A stretch of DNA of 16,106 nt from positions 1-16,106 of the forward strand of contig JAHHQT010000041.1 in the NCBI GenBank assembly GCA_020026215.1. The letters are read 5' to 3'. Shown here one piece after another: positions 7,658-15,316 of the stretch; position 1 is the first letter of the stretch; every line of letters starts with the position of its first letter. The DNA comes from Muribaculaceae bacterium. GTDB taxonomy: Bacteria; Bacteroidota; Bacteroidia; Bacteroidales; Muribaculaceae. The translations under genes were made by a program, and so were the position numbers. The notes below the pieces were generated by a model that was given only the letters and a program-made list of their open reading frames with translations, did no database searches and was not told the origin of the DNA.

Positions 7658-9478
7658 TTATTTCTTTTTTACATTTTCAACTTTCAAAATAATATCACAC
7701 GCTTTGTCATAAACATCATTCATACTTGAATCCGTTTGAGATTTTGCATAACGGGCAAATTCACAATCATCCAACAAACTCAAAAATTCTTTATTGTCTT
7801 CTTCAGAAAGTCCATAAGTCGACAATTCAGCTGAAATATTGTCTCTGTTCAATTCAGAAACTGGGATAGTCAACTTATCACTGATGTACCCCCAAAGAGT
7901 ACGAAGCATTTCTTCATAGAACTTGTCTTCTTGCTTCTTTGACATATATTGACGAACAGTCTTCAATCGTTTTATAGCGACTTTATTTGCGCGCTTATTC
8001 TTCATCAAAGAGACATTAGCTCTTTCCTTCAACATCTTTCTATAGTTATACAAAATACCTACGAATAGAAGCAATGGAATAATATAATACAATAAATATG
8101 TCCAAGAATCAATAATTAAGCTTGTATCCTTGCTCAAATTCAAATTACCTAATTTGATATGGAGAATATCCTTATTTTCCTTAATGGTAGTATTGGTAAT
8201 AGAGTTGGAAGAAGTGCCCTTGGCAATATCCAAATCCGTTTGAGAAATGACTAACTTTTCATAGGATTTCTTTTCAGGATTGAAATAGGAGACGGTCGTT
8301 TCAGGAATTGTAAACTTACCGACATATTGAGGAACAAAAGCATAATCAACAGTCACACTTCCTGTCAATGTATTACCCGAAGGATTTGCATCGACAGTAG
8401 TTTGAGCATCATATACATCGAATTGAGTCGGAAAATCTATTTTTGGAGTATTAATATTCTTTAAGTTCCCTTGACCTGTGAAAGTCAATCTCAAAGTTCC
8501 AGCCTCATTGGTTTTCAAGCTACTCTTCAGCAATTCTTTCTTCACATTGAATTTACCGACGGCGCCACAGAAATCAGCTGGTATAGGTTTTGGCAACGGA
8601 ATGATATTGATAGAAGCACTGTTCGATTTAACTTGAATACTTCTTTCGACAGGACGACGCATCATACCGAAGAAACTTTCCACTTTCTCATATTGTATGA
8701 CAGTCAAATCATAGTTACCGGAAGTGATTGTCAAGTTTCCTGATTGTTGAGGGAACAAAATACATTGTTTCAAATCAGCGACCATGTAATTTTCTCCTTT
8801 ATAGTTTTCTACACGGTTAATGCTCGAAGTAATTGGCAATTCTTGAGAAATAAAGCCATTGAACGAAGGTTGCAATGTTGGCATGAATTGCTGAATATTG
8901 TATTTTGTGTAAAGTTTAATAGTACACACAACGCCTTCTTGTTCATAAACCTTATTCTTAGACAAGATAATTCTCACAAATACATCATTCTTATTAATAG
9001 CCTTCTCTGAATTTTGACTATCAATATCATAAATCTGAACACTTTGGTTCTGGTTACCGGAAGACGCAGATTTGTCAGGAGGTAATACTTGTAATGTAAA
9101 AGGATTGGTAGTATAGGTTTTACCATCAACAATGATAGAGGCTTTCCCCACTTTATAAGTACCCTCTTTTTCGGCACGATAAGTCATCACATAAGTTTCA
9201 CTTGAACTGCTTGACATCTTACCGTTAATAATGCTTGTACTCATACTACGAGATGTAGATGGTCCGTAAAGCAATTTACAACCTTCTACATCCGGATTTT
9301 GGAATCCCGACCCCTCGGCATCCTCAAGTATGTAAGAAATATTAAACTTGTTTCCTTGAATAACTTGTCTCGGTGCATTTACTGAAAATTTAGCTCCAAA
9401 AGACAAATTAGCGACTAACAAAAAAATTAATGCTATCGATAAACGCTTAAAAATGTGTTTTTTTGATAAGACTACCAT
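7658..9478 (-). CDS. batD: BatD, large periplasmic beta-sandwich protein with cytoplasmic tail
   Basis: This 606-residue protein fits the BatD (oxygen tolerance) family. It has a signal sequence or N-terminal anchor (about 9-29), a long beta-rich periplasmic region (30-450) of repeated Ig-like units, one clear membrane helix (about 460-478) and a basic helical cytoplasmic tail. The first unit begins FSVNAPRQVIQGNKFNISY and closes with TTNPFTLQVLPP; a serine-rich loop (SSSSSETYV) lies within it. The start ATG at 9478 overlaps the end of batC by seven bases (ATGGTAG), indicating translational coupling. The tail (roughly 520-600) contains LWGYISDKL and CEFARYAK, closely echoing the tail of the protein at 12308-13300. 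BatD is thought to act with BatA and BatB at the membrane. In Bacteroides fragilis, disruption of the bat operon reduces aerotolerance, but the biochemistry is unresolved. The identification is confident. Confidence 0.93.
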   Translation of the reverse strand: MVVLSKKHIFKRLSIALIFLLVANLSFGAKFSVNAPRQVIQGNKFNISYILEDAEGSGFQNPDVEGCKLLYGPSTSRSMSTSIINGKMSSSSSETYVMTYRAEKEGTYKVGKASIIVDGKTYTTNPFTLQVLPPDKSASSGNQNQSVQIYDIDSQNSEKAINKNDVFVRIILSKNKVYEQEGVVCTIKLYTKYNIQQFMPTLQPSFNGFISQELPITSSINRVENYKGENYMVADLKQCILFPQQSGNLTITSGNYDLTVIQYEKVESFFGMMRRPVERSIQVKSNSASINIIPLPKPIPADFCGAVGKFNVKKELLKSSLKTNEAGTLRLTFTGQGNLKNINTPKIDFPTQFDVYDAQTTVDANPSGNTLTGSVTVDYAFVPQYVGKFTIPETTVSYFNPEKKSYEKLVISQTDLDIAKGTSSNSITNTTIKENKDILHIKLGNLNLSKDTSLIIDSWTYLLYYIIPLLLFVGILYNYRKMLKERANVSLMKNKRANKVAIKRLKTVRQYMSKKQEDKFYEEMLRTLWGYISDKLTIPVSELNRDNISAELSTYGLSEEDNKEFLSLLDDCEFARYAKSQTDSSMNDVYDKACDIILKVENVKKK

Positions 9479-10221
9479 TGTTTTGTTGTTTTTTGATTTT
9501 TCTGCATTTGTTGCATTTTAGCTTTATTCACCTTGTTTTGAGTATTCTTTTCCTCATTTTGCATGGTTTGCAAAATACGTTCAGCGTTCTCTTTGCTCAT
9601 TCCATTTTGTTGCTCTTGAGGTTGCTGAGGCTTAGGCTTATTCTGGTCTTGACCGTTTTTATCTTTTTGTTTGTTTTGGTCTTGCTGTTGTTTTTGTTTG
9701 TCCTGGTCTTGTTGCTGATTTTGCTTGTCTTGATTTTTATTATCCTTGTTCTCATTCAGTTTTTTCTGAGCTAAACGAAGGTTTTCTCTAGCCTCATCAT
9801 CATTAGGGTCTTTTCTTAATGATTGCTTGTAAAAATCGATACTCTTAGCAAAATCCTGCTTATTAAAACATATATTACCCAAGTTATAATAGGCTTTAGA
9901 TGCTAATTGAGGATTAGAAGTCAACGCCACATCTTCCAACAAACGCTTGGTTTGATTCAATAGTTCATTTTGTGATGAATCATTCAAATTAATTTGTTTC
10001 AAATAAGTGGTTGCCAAATTAAACTTTGCAATCGGTGAAGCCTCATTTTCCTGCAAAGCCTTTTGGTACAACTTCTCTGCATCACCATATCGTTTTTCTT
10101 CGAACATTTCATTACCCTCACGAATAAAATTACGTTCTTTTTTGGTACTTTTTTCATTCTCTGCGAAAACAGATAATGGCGACAACAATAAAATGAATAG
10201 TATATAATTTATAATCTTCAT
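9472..10221 (-). CDS. batC: BatC, periplasmic TPR protein with Gln/Lys-rich tail
   Basis: This 249-residue protein has a signal peptide (1-20, ending SVFA), a TPR-like pair near residues 30-60 (GNEMFEEKRYGDAEKLYQKAL), another TPR near 112-146 (AYYNLGNICFNKQDFAKSI), a 50-residue Gln/Lys/Asn/Asp-rich low-complexity stretch (158-207) and a short helical end starting MSKENAERILQTMQ. That is the usual BatC arrangement, with TPRs for protein contacts and a disordered linker. I chose the ATG at 10221. A TTG at 10230 would add three residues and reduce the gap to batB to two bases; the ATG leaves 11 bases and gives a cleaner signal peptide. The stop overlaps the batD start. It is likely exported and bound to the Bat membrane proteins, but the partners are inferred from context only. 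The call is confident. Confidence 0.9.
   Translation of the reverse strand: MKIINYILFILLLSPLSVFAENEKSTKKERNFIREGNEMFEEKRYGDAEKLYQKALQENEASPIAKFNLATTYLKQINLNDSSQNELLNQTKRLLEDVALTSNPQLASKAYYNLGNICFNKQDFAKSIDFYKQSLRKDPNDDEARENLRLAQKKLNENKDNKNQDKQNQQQDQDKQKQQQDQNKQKDKNGQDQNKPKPQQPQEQQNGMSKENAERILQTMQNEEKNTQNKVNKAKMQQMQKNQKTTKQW
9601..9750 (-). repeat. Low-complexity Gln/Lys/Asp coding repeat within batC
   Basis: About 50 codons here encode almost only Q, K, N and D, with imperfect repeats of a DQxKQ(K)QQQ pattern. On the plus strand this shows as runs of TTG/TTT/CTT triplets. It is probably a disordered linker. The repeated triplets could slip in replication, so its length may vary between strains. 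Confidence 0.8.
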
Positions 10222-10232
10222 ATCGTTCAATT

Positions 10233-11270
10233 TTATTTATTGAAAAAATTAATATTTTTCAACCAAGAAATCTTTCTATCAAGAATAATCATGTCAATAA
10301 TTAAAATCAACAATGCAATAGTTGCAAAGATTGGAAACTGTTCATCATTTGGTGAGAACACATTCTTCTCGATAGTTGATTTGGACAATTCTTTCAAACG
10401 GGATACCAATACATTCAAAGCATCATTATTATTAGCTGATACGTATGTACCTTTGCCAGCTTGAGCAATACCCTTGCCAATGTTTTCATCAGGCTTGGTA
10501 ATGACTATATTGCCATATTCATCTTTAAGATACTGACCATTCTTATCCAATGGAATAGGGCCACCCTTAGGAGAACCAATTCCCAAAACATTGATTTGAA
10601 TACCCTTTTCGTAAGCATCTTTTGCAGCACCGACAGCATCATCTTCGAAGTTTTCGCCATCAGTAATCAAGATGATAGACTTTTGCGATTTCTCATCAGC
10701 AGTAAATGAATTGGATGCCATTTTAATGGCAGCACCTATAGCAGTACCTTGTGTAGGAACCATTGACGGATCGATGTTACTCAAAAACATTTTTGCAGAT
10801 ACAAAATCGGCAGTAATTGGAATTTGAGTATAAGCATCACCTGCAAAAACAATCAAACCAACTTTATCATCCCCCAACTTGTCAATCAATCTTTCCAACA
10901 AAAGTTTTGATTTTTGCAAACGGCTAACACCTGTAGGGTCATCTGAAGCAGAAGCCAACATAGAGTTTGAAACGTCCAAAGCAATCATAACTTCAATACC
11001 CTGCACTTTGATTTTTTCGGCTTTTGACGTTCCCATTGCACGAGGACGAGCCAAAATAATGACAATAGTCAAAATCAAAAACAATTGTAAAGAAATTTTA
11101 ATCCAAGGCTTATACTTAGATACATCAGGCATTTGTTCAGCCAAAATGCCTAATTGTCCATACTCAGACAATTTCTTTTTTCTCCTCAATCTTGCGAACA
11201 AGAATAGTCCGAAAACTATTGGTATCAAGATTAATAGATATAAATATTGTGGATTTGCGAAACTAAACAT
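10233..11270 (-). CDS. batB: BatB, membrane-anchored vWA protein
   Basis: BatB has 345 residues: an N-terminal aromatic-rich membrane helix (about 8-26), a basic loop, a second helix (about 58-76), a von Willebrand factor A domain (about 90-300) and a C-terminal helix (312-330). The metal-ion-dependent adhesion site is complete: D99-x-S101-x-S103 in LDVSNSM, T176 in GTAIG and D204 in ITDGE. It should therefore bind a divalent cation and a partner's acidic residue. By membrane topology, the vWA domain is most likely on the periplasmic side between helices two and three; this is inference. The start ATG at 11270 follows the batA stop by 10 bases. BatB differs from BatA in a longer loop after the TDG motif (IGSPKGGPIPLDKNGQYL) that is typical of this paralogue. 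It is thought to work with BatA, BatD and the MoxR ATPase encoded upstream. The identification is strong. Confidence 0.94.
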   Translation of the reverse strand: MFSFANPQYLYLLILIPIVFGLFLFARLRRKKKLSEYGQLGILAEQMPDVSKYKPWIKISLQLFLILTIVIILARPRAMGTSKAEKIKVQGIEVMIALDVSNSMLASASDDPTGVSRLQKSKLLLERLIDKLGDDKVGLIVFAGDAYTQIPITADFVSAKMFLSNIDPSMVPTQGTAIGAAIKMASNSFTADEKSQKSIILITDGENFEDDAVGAAKDAYEKGIQINVLGIGSPKGGPIPLDKNGQYLKDEYGNIVITKPDENIGKGIAQAGKGTYVSANNNDALNVLVSRLKELSKSTIEKNVFSPNDEQFPIFATIALLILIIDMIILDRKISWLKNINFFNK

Positions 11271-11280
11271 AACAACTGAT

Positions 11281-12270
11281 TTATGGAATATTTCTTAAAA
11301 TGGTGTATCTCAGACCTAGGTCTAAGCAAACTAAAACGAGTAGAAGAATAGCCCAAGGCATGAAATTGTCTTCTGTCTGACTGAACTTTCTAACATCTAA
11401 TTCAGTTTTTTCCAATTTATCTATTTCTTTAAAAACATCTTTCAAGACATTCTTACTTGTCGCTCTGAAATATCGGCCACCAGTCTTTTGTGAAATGGAT
11501 TTCAAAGTAGCTTCATCAATAACAACAGGAAGAGACTGGTATTCAACTTTACCAAAGACATTGATTCCTACAGGGAACATAGCGTTGCCCATTGTTCCAA
11601 TACCAATAGTGTAAACTTTAATGCCAAATTTAGCAGCAATTTCAGCGGCTGTTAATGGAGCAACAACTCCTGTATTGTTAGAACCATCAGTCAAAAGAAT
11701 AATACTTTTTGACTTAGCCTTACCGTCTTTAATACGGTTAATTGCCGTTGCCAAGCCATCGCCAATTGCGGTACCGTCTTCAAGCATATTCATCTTAATT
11801 TCTTTTACATAGTTCAAGAGGACGGTCTTGTCCGTAGTCATTGGAACCAATGTGAAACTTTCACCGGCAAAAATTACGATACCAATATTATCCGATTCAC
11901 GACCTGAGATAAATTGAGAAGCTACATCTTTCGCAGCTTCAAATCTATCCGGTTTGAAATCTCGAGCCAACATACTGGTTGACATATCCATCGCAAGGAT
12001 AATGTCTGTACCTTCAGTTTCAGAAGTCTCCCAACTATCATGTGTTTGTGGACGACAAATTATAATTATCAAACAGCCGACAGCCAAAAGTCTCAAGACA
12101 AACAATCCATGACGTAAATAGACTTTATATGAGGTTGACAAGCCCTTAAAAGCTTTCAAACTTGAAATTTGGACAGATGGCTGCGCTTTCTTATACCTTT
12201 TTAGATACATTAGTATTAAAGGTATATAAATCAGGAACAACCACAACCAATGCGGTTTTGCAAATTCCAT
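11281..12270 (-). CDS. batA: BatA, membrane-anchored vWA protein
   Basis: BatA has 329 residues. A first membrane helix (about 8-23) begins with the family-typical FAKPHWLWLFL, a second spans about 54-72 and ends in CRPQ, the vWA domain runs from about 88 to 295, and a C-terminal helix lies at about 306-324. The MIDAS is intact: D95-x-S97-x-S99 in AMDMSTSM, T167 in GTAIG and D195 in LTDGS. It is a paralogue of BatB, which follows 10 bases downstream. The start ATG at 12270 is preceded by AGGAG (12284-12280) with nine bases between, the best Shine-Dalgarno I found in the window. The protein probably forms a membrane complex with BatB and BatD and takes part in envelope maturation or oxidative-stress tolerance; the molecular function is not established. 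There is no sign of truncation or frame damage. Confidence 0.94.
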   Translation of the reverse strand: MEFAKPHWLWLFLIYIPLILMYLKRYKKAQPSVQISSLKAFKGLSTSYKVYLRHGLFVLRLLAVGCLIIIICRPQTHDSWETSETEGTDIILAMDMSTSMLARDFKPDRFEAAKDVASQFISGRESDNIGIVIFAGESFTLVPMTTDKTVLLNYVKEIKMNMLEDGTAIGDGLATAINRIKDGKAKSKSIILLTDGSNNTGVVAPLTAAEIAAKFGIKVYTIGIGTMGNAMFPVGINVFGKVEYQSLPVVIDEATLKSISQKTGGRYFRATSKNVLKDVFKEIDKLEKTELDVRKFSQTEDNFMPWAILLLVLVCLDLGLRYTILRNIP

Positions 12271-12279
12271 AATAATTAT

Positions 12280-12284
12280 CTCCT
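12280..12284 (-). promoter_or_regulatory. Shine-Dalgarno sequence for batA
   Basis: The minus strand reads AGGAG nine bases ahead of the batA ATG. Most starts in this window lack any such site, as is common in Bacteroidota, so this one supports the batA start and may raise its translation relative to neighbours. It lies in the 37-base gap after the previous gene. Confidence 0.6.
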
Positions 12285-12307
12285 TATAAAATTTTAATAA
12301 TTATAAT

Positions 12308-13300
12308 CTACTTCTTTTCTTTAGCATCTTTCTCCTTGTTTTCTTCTGGAGCCTCCACAACTACAGGTTTTGTCTTGTTCAGGAATTCCATAGACAATCG
12401 GAAAGATTCTTCATTTTCATCAGCCAAAGGACGCATTTTGGCAAACTTGACAAAGTCCGCAATTTCAAGAATAGTCCTTAATTCATCTTTGGCATTTTTA
12501 GCTTCATCTTGGTTTAGCAAGTTCAACAATTGAGAACTTGTCATCTCCATTGCATTCACTTCAAAACGACGAGCTATATATCTTCTGATAATTTCTGTCA
12601 ATTGAGTATGATATTCTTTATCCATACCCTTTTGCCACAAACTTGCCACTTTTAATTCATCCAAAGCCTTAACAGCTTCTTCATAAGGAGGCAAAAGTTC
12701 CTTTTTAGGAGCTAACACAGGTATAATGGACTTGCCTTGACGTTTGCGAATATATAAATAAACGGCAGCAACTATCAGTGAAACAACTATTAAATAAATC
12801 CACCAATAGTCAGAAATGAAATCCGGAAGAAAATCAAAGAATTTTCTTTCAGGAATTTGTACTGGTTTATAATCGTGAATACTTTTCAAGGAATCCACCT
12901 GTGCTGGCAAAACTTTCAAAGACAAAGAATTTGTTTTGAAAGTATCCTTTCCTGATACATAAAGGACTGGAGGCAATACATACAAGCCGGAATCAAAAGA
13001 TTGCAACATTAACTCTTTGTTAATTTGAATTCTATTGTTTCCAACTTCTGTAGAGTCAGACTTGCGCCATCCTGCAATTTCCACTTTATCGGTAATTGTA
13101 TCCCCTTCATTCAGCAGAAGGAAGCCATTCACATTTTTATCTTGAACAATCTCAATATGCATGGCTACTTGTTTACCCATCAAAAGATAAGCAGAATCCA
13201 ATTTTGCCCGAATTGAAATATCACCTGCAAACATCGGCAAGGTTGTACACAATGCAAGTATTGCAAAAAGGGCTTTATATGTTAAGTCTTTTCTTTTCAT
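12308..13300 (-). CDS. BatD-like membrane protein of the moxR-bat operon
   Basis: This 330-residue protein is regularly found between the DUF58 gene and batA in Bacteroidales, but has no agreed name that I can assign. It has a signal peptide (1-26, ending MFAG), a beta-rich periplasmic domain (27-160) closing with KTNSLSLKVLPAQ, one membrane helix (about 166-184), a basic stop-transfer stretch and a helical cytoplasmic domain (about 225-312) with EIIRRYIARRF and ADFVKFAKMRP. It ends in a charged Lys/Glu tail. The layout is that of BatD with one ecto-domain instead of several, and both the ecto-domain end and the tail resemble BatD. The start ATG at 13300 follows the DUF58 stop with no base between (TAGATG). 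I infer that it serves as a BatD-type scaffold linking the periplasmic and cytoplasmic parts of the complex. The gene is certain; the role is inferred. Confidence 0.88.
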   Translation of the reverse strand: MKRKDLTYKALFAILALCTTLPMFAGDISIRAKLDSAYLLMGKQVAMHIEIVQDKNVNGFLLLNEGDTITDKVEIAGWRKSDSTEVGNNRIQINKELMLQSFDSGLYVLPPVLYVSGKDTFKTNSLSLKVLPAQVDSLKSIHDYKPVQIPERKFFDFLPDFISDYWWIYLIVVSLIVAAVYLYIRKRQGKSIIPVLAPKKELLPPYEEAVKALDELKVASLWQKGMDKEYHTQLTEIIRRYIARRFEVNAMEMTSSQLLNLLNQDEAKNAKDELRTILEIADFVKFAKMRPLADENEESFRLSMEFLNKTKPVVVEAPEENKEKDAKEKK

Positions 13301-14176
13301 CTATTTAATACCTCGTTTTTTAAACAACGACATTAAACCTTTGACATAATCTTCATCAGTGGCAATTGAGACTAAATCGACACGACATTTCGCCAAACAT
13401 TCATTCATTTTCATTTGACGTTCGTACCACCACTTTCCATAAAGATTACGTACTTTTAGAGAGCTCGTATTCACCCACTTTTCTTCTCCCGTTTCCGGAT
13501 CATGCAACTTAATTAAGCCAACATTAGGCATAACAGAATCACGTTTATCATATACTTGAATCGCAGTCAAGTCATGCTTACGGCCAGCAATAGTCAACGC
13601 TTTTTGATAGTCATGATCATCAATAAAATCCGAAATCAAGAATGTGGTACAACGCTTTTTCAATGCATCAGTAAGAAACTGCAATGCATTGTCAATATTT
13701 GTTGTTTTTGATTCTGGATTGAAATCAAGCAAATCACGAATAATCAAAAGTACGTGTTTTCTACCCTTCTTGGGTGGAATAAATTTCTCCACTTTATCGG
13801 AAAAGAAAATGACACCCACTTTATCATTATTCTTATCGGCAGAAAAAGCCAATGTTGCAGCTATTTCTGCAATCTGGTCACGTTTTATAGAGCCAACAGC
13901 ACCAAACTTTTGACTACTTGAAACATCGACCATCAATACAACAGTCAACTCACGTTCCTCTTCGTAAACCTTCACATAAGGCTTATTATGCCTAGCGGTA
14001 ACATTCCAATCAATATCACGAATATCATCGCCATATTGATACTCCCTTACCTCAGAGAAGGTCATACCTCTACCCTTGAACGCCGAATGGTATTCTCCGG
14101 CAAAGATATTATTGGAAAGGCCTCGAGTTTTTATTTCAATTTGCCTGACTTTTTTTAAAAGTTCATTGGCATCCAT
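13301..14176 (-). CDS. DUF58 vWA-type protein, MoxR partner
   Basis: This 291-residue cytoplasmic protein belongs to the DUF58 family, which nearly always accompanies MoxR ATPases. The family signature is clear: GRGMTFSEVREYQYGDDIRDIDWNVTARH lies at residues 35-63. It leads into a vWA-like domain with D84-x-S86-x-S88 (MVDVSSSQ), a threonine at 158-159 and D183 in ISDFIDD, so the MIDAS metal site looks intact. There is no signal peptide or membrane helix, in contrast to BatA and BatB. DUF58 proteins are thought to be adaptors or substrates for MoxR AAA+ machines; the mechanism is not known. The ATG at 14176 is preceded by AGGA (14185-14182) with five bases between, and lies 18 bases after the moxR stop. 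It is part of the eight-gene operon. Confidence 0.93.
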   Translation of the reverse strand: MDANELLKKVRQIEIKTRGLSNNIFAGEYHSAFKGRGMTFSEVREYQYGDDIRDIDWNVTARHNKPYVKVYEEERELTVVLMVDVSSSQKFGAVGSIKRDQIAEIAATLAFSADKNNDKVGVIFFSDKVEKFIPPKKGRKHVLLIIRDLLDFNPESKTTNIDNALQFLTDALKKRCTTFLISDFIDDHDYQKALTIAGRKHDLTAIQVYDKRDSVMPNVGLIKLHDPETGEEKWVNTSSLKVRNLYGKWWYERQMKMNECLAKCRVDLVSIATDEDYVKGLMSLFKKRGIK

Positions 14177-14194
14177 TATAATCCTAATTTAAAA

Positions 14195-15190
14195 TTATGG
14201 GACAATTACTTTGTCCAAAATATTGCTGATGATTTCATCTGCAGAAATATTGTTGGCTTCAGCTTCATAAGTCAAGCCAATTCTATGACGAAGGACATCA
14301 TGACAGATAGCTCTGACATCTTCTGGAATAACATATCCACGACCTCTCAAGAAAGCATATGCTCTTGAAGCTAATGCCATACTGATAGAAGCACGAGGTG
14401 ATGCACCAAAAGAGATAACACTTTTCAAATCAGGCAAACCTGCTTCTGACGGGAAACGTGTTGCATAAACAATGTCAATAATATATTTTTCAATTTTTTC
14501 GTCAATGTAGATTTGGTTAACCACCTTTTGTGTATCCAAGATTTCAGCAGGAGTCAACAAAGGTTTAATCTCCTGTCTTGCACCAGAAATATTTTGACGA
14601 ATAATTTCAGCCTCTTCATTTTTGTTAGGATAGCTAATTACTACTTTCAACAAGAAACGGTCAACTTGTGCCTCTGGCAATGGATAAGTACCTTCTTGTT
14701 CGATTGGGTTTTGTGTAGCCATTACCAAGAATGGGTTATCCAATTTGAAAGTTTCATCACCAATTGTCACTTGACGTTCTTGCATGGCTTCCAACAAGGC
14801 ACTTTGTACTTTTGCAGGAGCACGGTTGATTTCATCTGCCAATACGAAATTTGCAAAGATAGGGCCTTTCTTGATTTGGAATTGTTCTTTTTGAACACTG
14901 TACATCATTGTACCTACCACATCAGCAGGTAACAAGTCCGGTGTAAATTGGATACGACTATATTTAGCATCTATAATTGATGATAGAGTTTTAATTGCTA
15001 AAGTTTTTGCCAAGCCTGGGACTCCTTCAAGAAGGATGTGTCCGTTTGACAACAATGCAATCATTAATGAATCAATCAGGTGCTTTTGGCCAACGATAGC
15101 TTGATTCATACCTTGATTAACAAGATTTACGACATTGCTTTTACTTGCAATCAAATCGTTCAACTCTTTAATGTTTACTGATTCTGCCAT
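14195..15190 (-). CDS. moxR: MoxR-family AAA+ ATPase
   Basis: This 331-residue ATPase opens the operon. It has a helical N-terminus, Walker A GVPGLAKT (56-63), Walker B VLADE (116-120) followed by INRAPAKVQSALLEAMQER typical of MoxR, sensor 1 ATQNP (158-162), an arginine-finger region EAQVDRF (173-179), and sensor 2 GASPRAS (262-268) in the C-terminal lid domain. MoxR proteins act as chaperone-like motors in assembly or activation of vWA-containing partners. Here three vWA proteins follow directly (DUF58, BatA, BatB), which fits that role. The length is normal and the active-site residues are complete. The start ATG at 15190 is preceded by a very AT-rich leader without a clear Shine-Dalgarno. 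A promoter element lies at 15228-15235. The protein is cytoplasmic; its substrate is not known from sequence. Confidence 0.95.
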   Translation of the reverse strand: MAESVNIKELNDLIASKSNVVNLVNQGMNQAIVGQKHLIDSLMIALLSNGHILLEGVPGLAKTLAIKTLSSIIDAKYSRIQFTPDLLPADVVGTMMYSVQKEQFQIKKGPIFANFVLADEINRAPAKVQSALLEAMQERQVTIGDETFKLDNPFLVMATQNPIEQEGTYPLPEAQVDRFLLKVVISYPNKNEEAEIIRQNISGARQEIKPLLTPAEILDTQKVVNQIYIDEKIEKYIIDIVYATRFPSEAGLPDLKSVISFGASPRASISMALASRAYAFLRGRGYVIPEDVRAICHDVLRHRIGLTYEAEANNISADEIISNILDKVIVP

Positions 15191-15227
15191 ATTATTATTA
15201 TCTATATTATTCTAATTAATTGTATTG

Positions 15228-15235
15228 CAAATATA
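15228..15235 (-). promoter_or_regulatory. Predicted -7 promoter element for the moxR-bat operon
   Basis: The minus strand reads TATATTTG, a perfect TAnnTTTG match, 37 bases before the moxR ATG and within the 126-base gap after the upstream gene. Transcription would start near 15223. No TTTG -33 box stands 19-21 bases further up; a short dyad occupies that position instead. It is the only strong candidate in the gap and would drive all eight genes. Confidence 0.5.
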
Positions 15236-15244
15236 TAAATTGCC

Positions 15245-15264
15245 CAATAAATTTAGCATTATTG
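15245..15264 (-). other. Short dyad upstream of the moxR -7 element
   Basis: CAATAA (15245-15250) and TTATTG (15259-15264) form a perfect 6-base inverted repeat around an 8-base loop. It is too AT-rich and lacks a U-tract, so it is not a convincing terminator for the gene upstream. Its place at about -33 of the moxR promoter would suit an operator. It may be chance. Confidence 0.2.
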
Positions 15265-15316
15265 AGTGTTAATTATTTGTATTTTAAGTTTACAATGTTA
15301 AAGAAATTAACTGCTT

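Noticed and set aside
9463..9774. A 103-codon plus-strand frame rich in leucine that looks like a membrane protein
   Set aside because: It is the antisense shadow of the Gln/Lys-rich tract of batC, since CAA/AAA codons read as TTG/TTT on the other strand. Signal peptide, TPRs and operon context support batC.
10879..11298. A 139-codon plus-strand frame opposite batB
   Set aside because: It lies wholly over the conserved vWA and membrane segments of batB, and the translation shows no recognisable family.
14513..14932. A 139-codon plus-strand frame opposite moxR
   Set aside because: It is antisense to the conserved AAA+ core, with no start context and no familiar motif.
6875..15190. Considering the vWA-MoxR-TPR cluster as a new system
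   Set aside because: Gene order and domains match the known Bacteroides aerotolerance operon, so it is established although poorly understood.
15268..15311. Inverted repeat GTTAATT/AATTAAC downstream of the LysM gene as a terminator
   Set aside because: The arms are seven AT-rich bases with a 30-base loop and no following T-run, so a stable terminator hairpin is unlikely.
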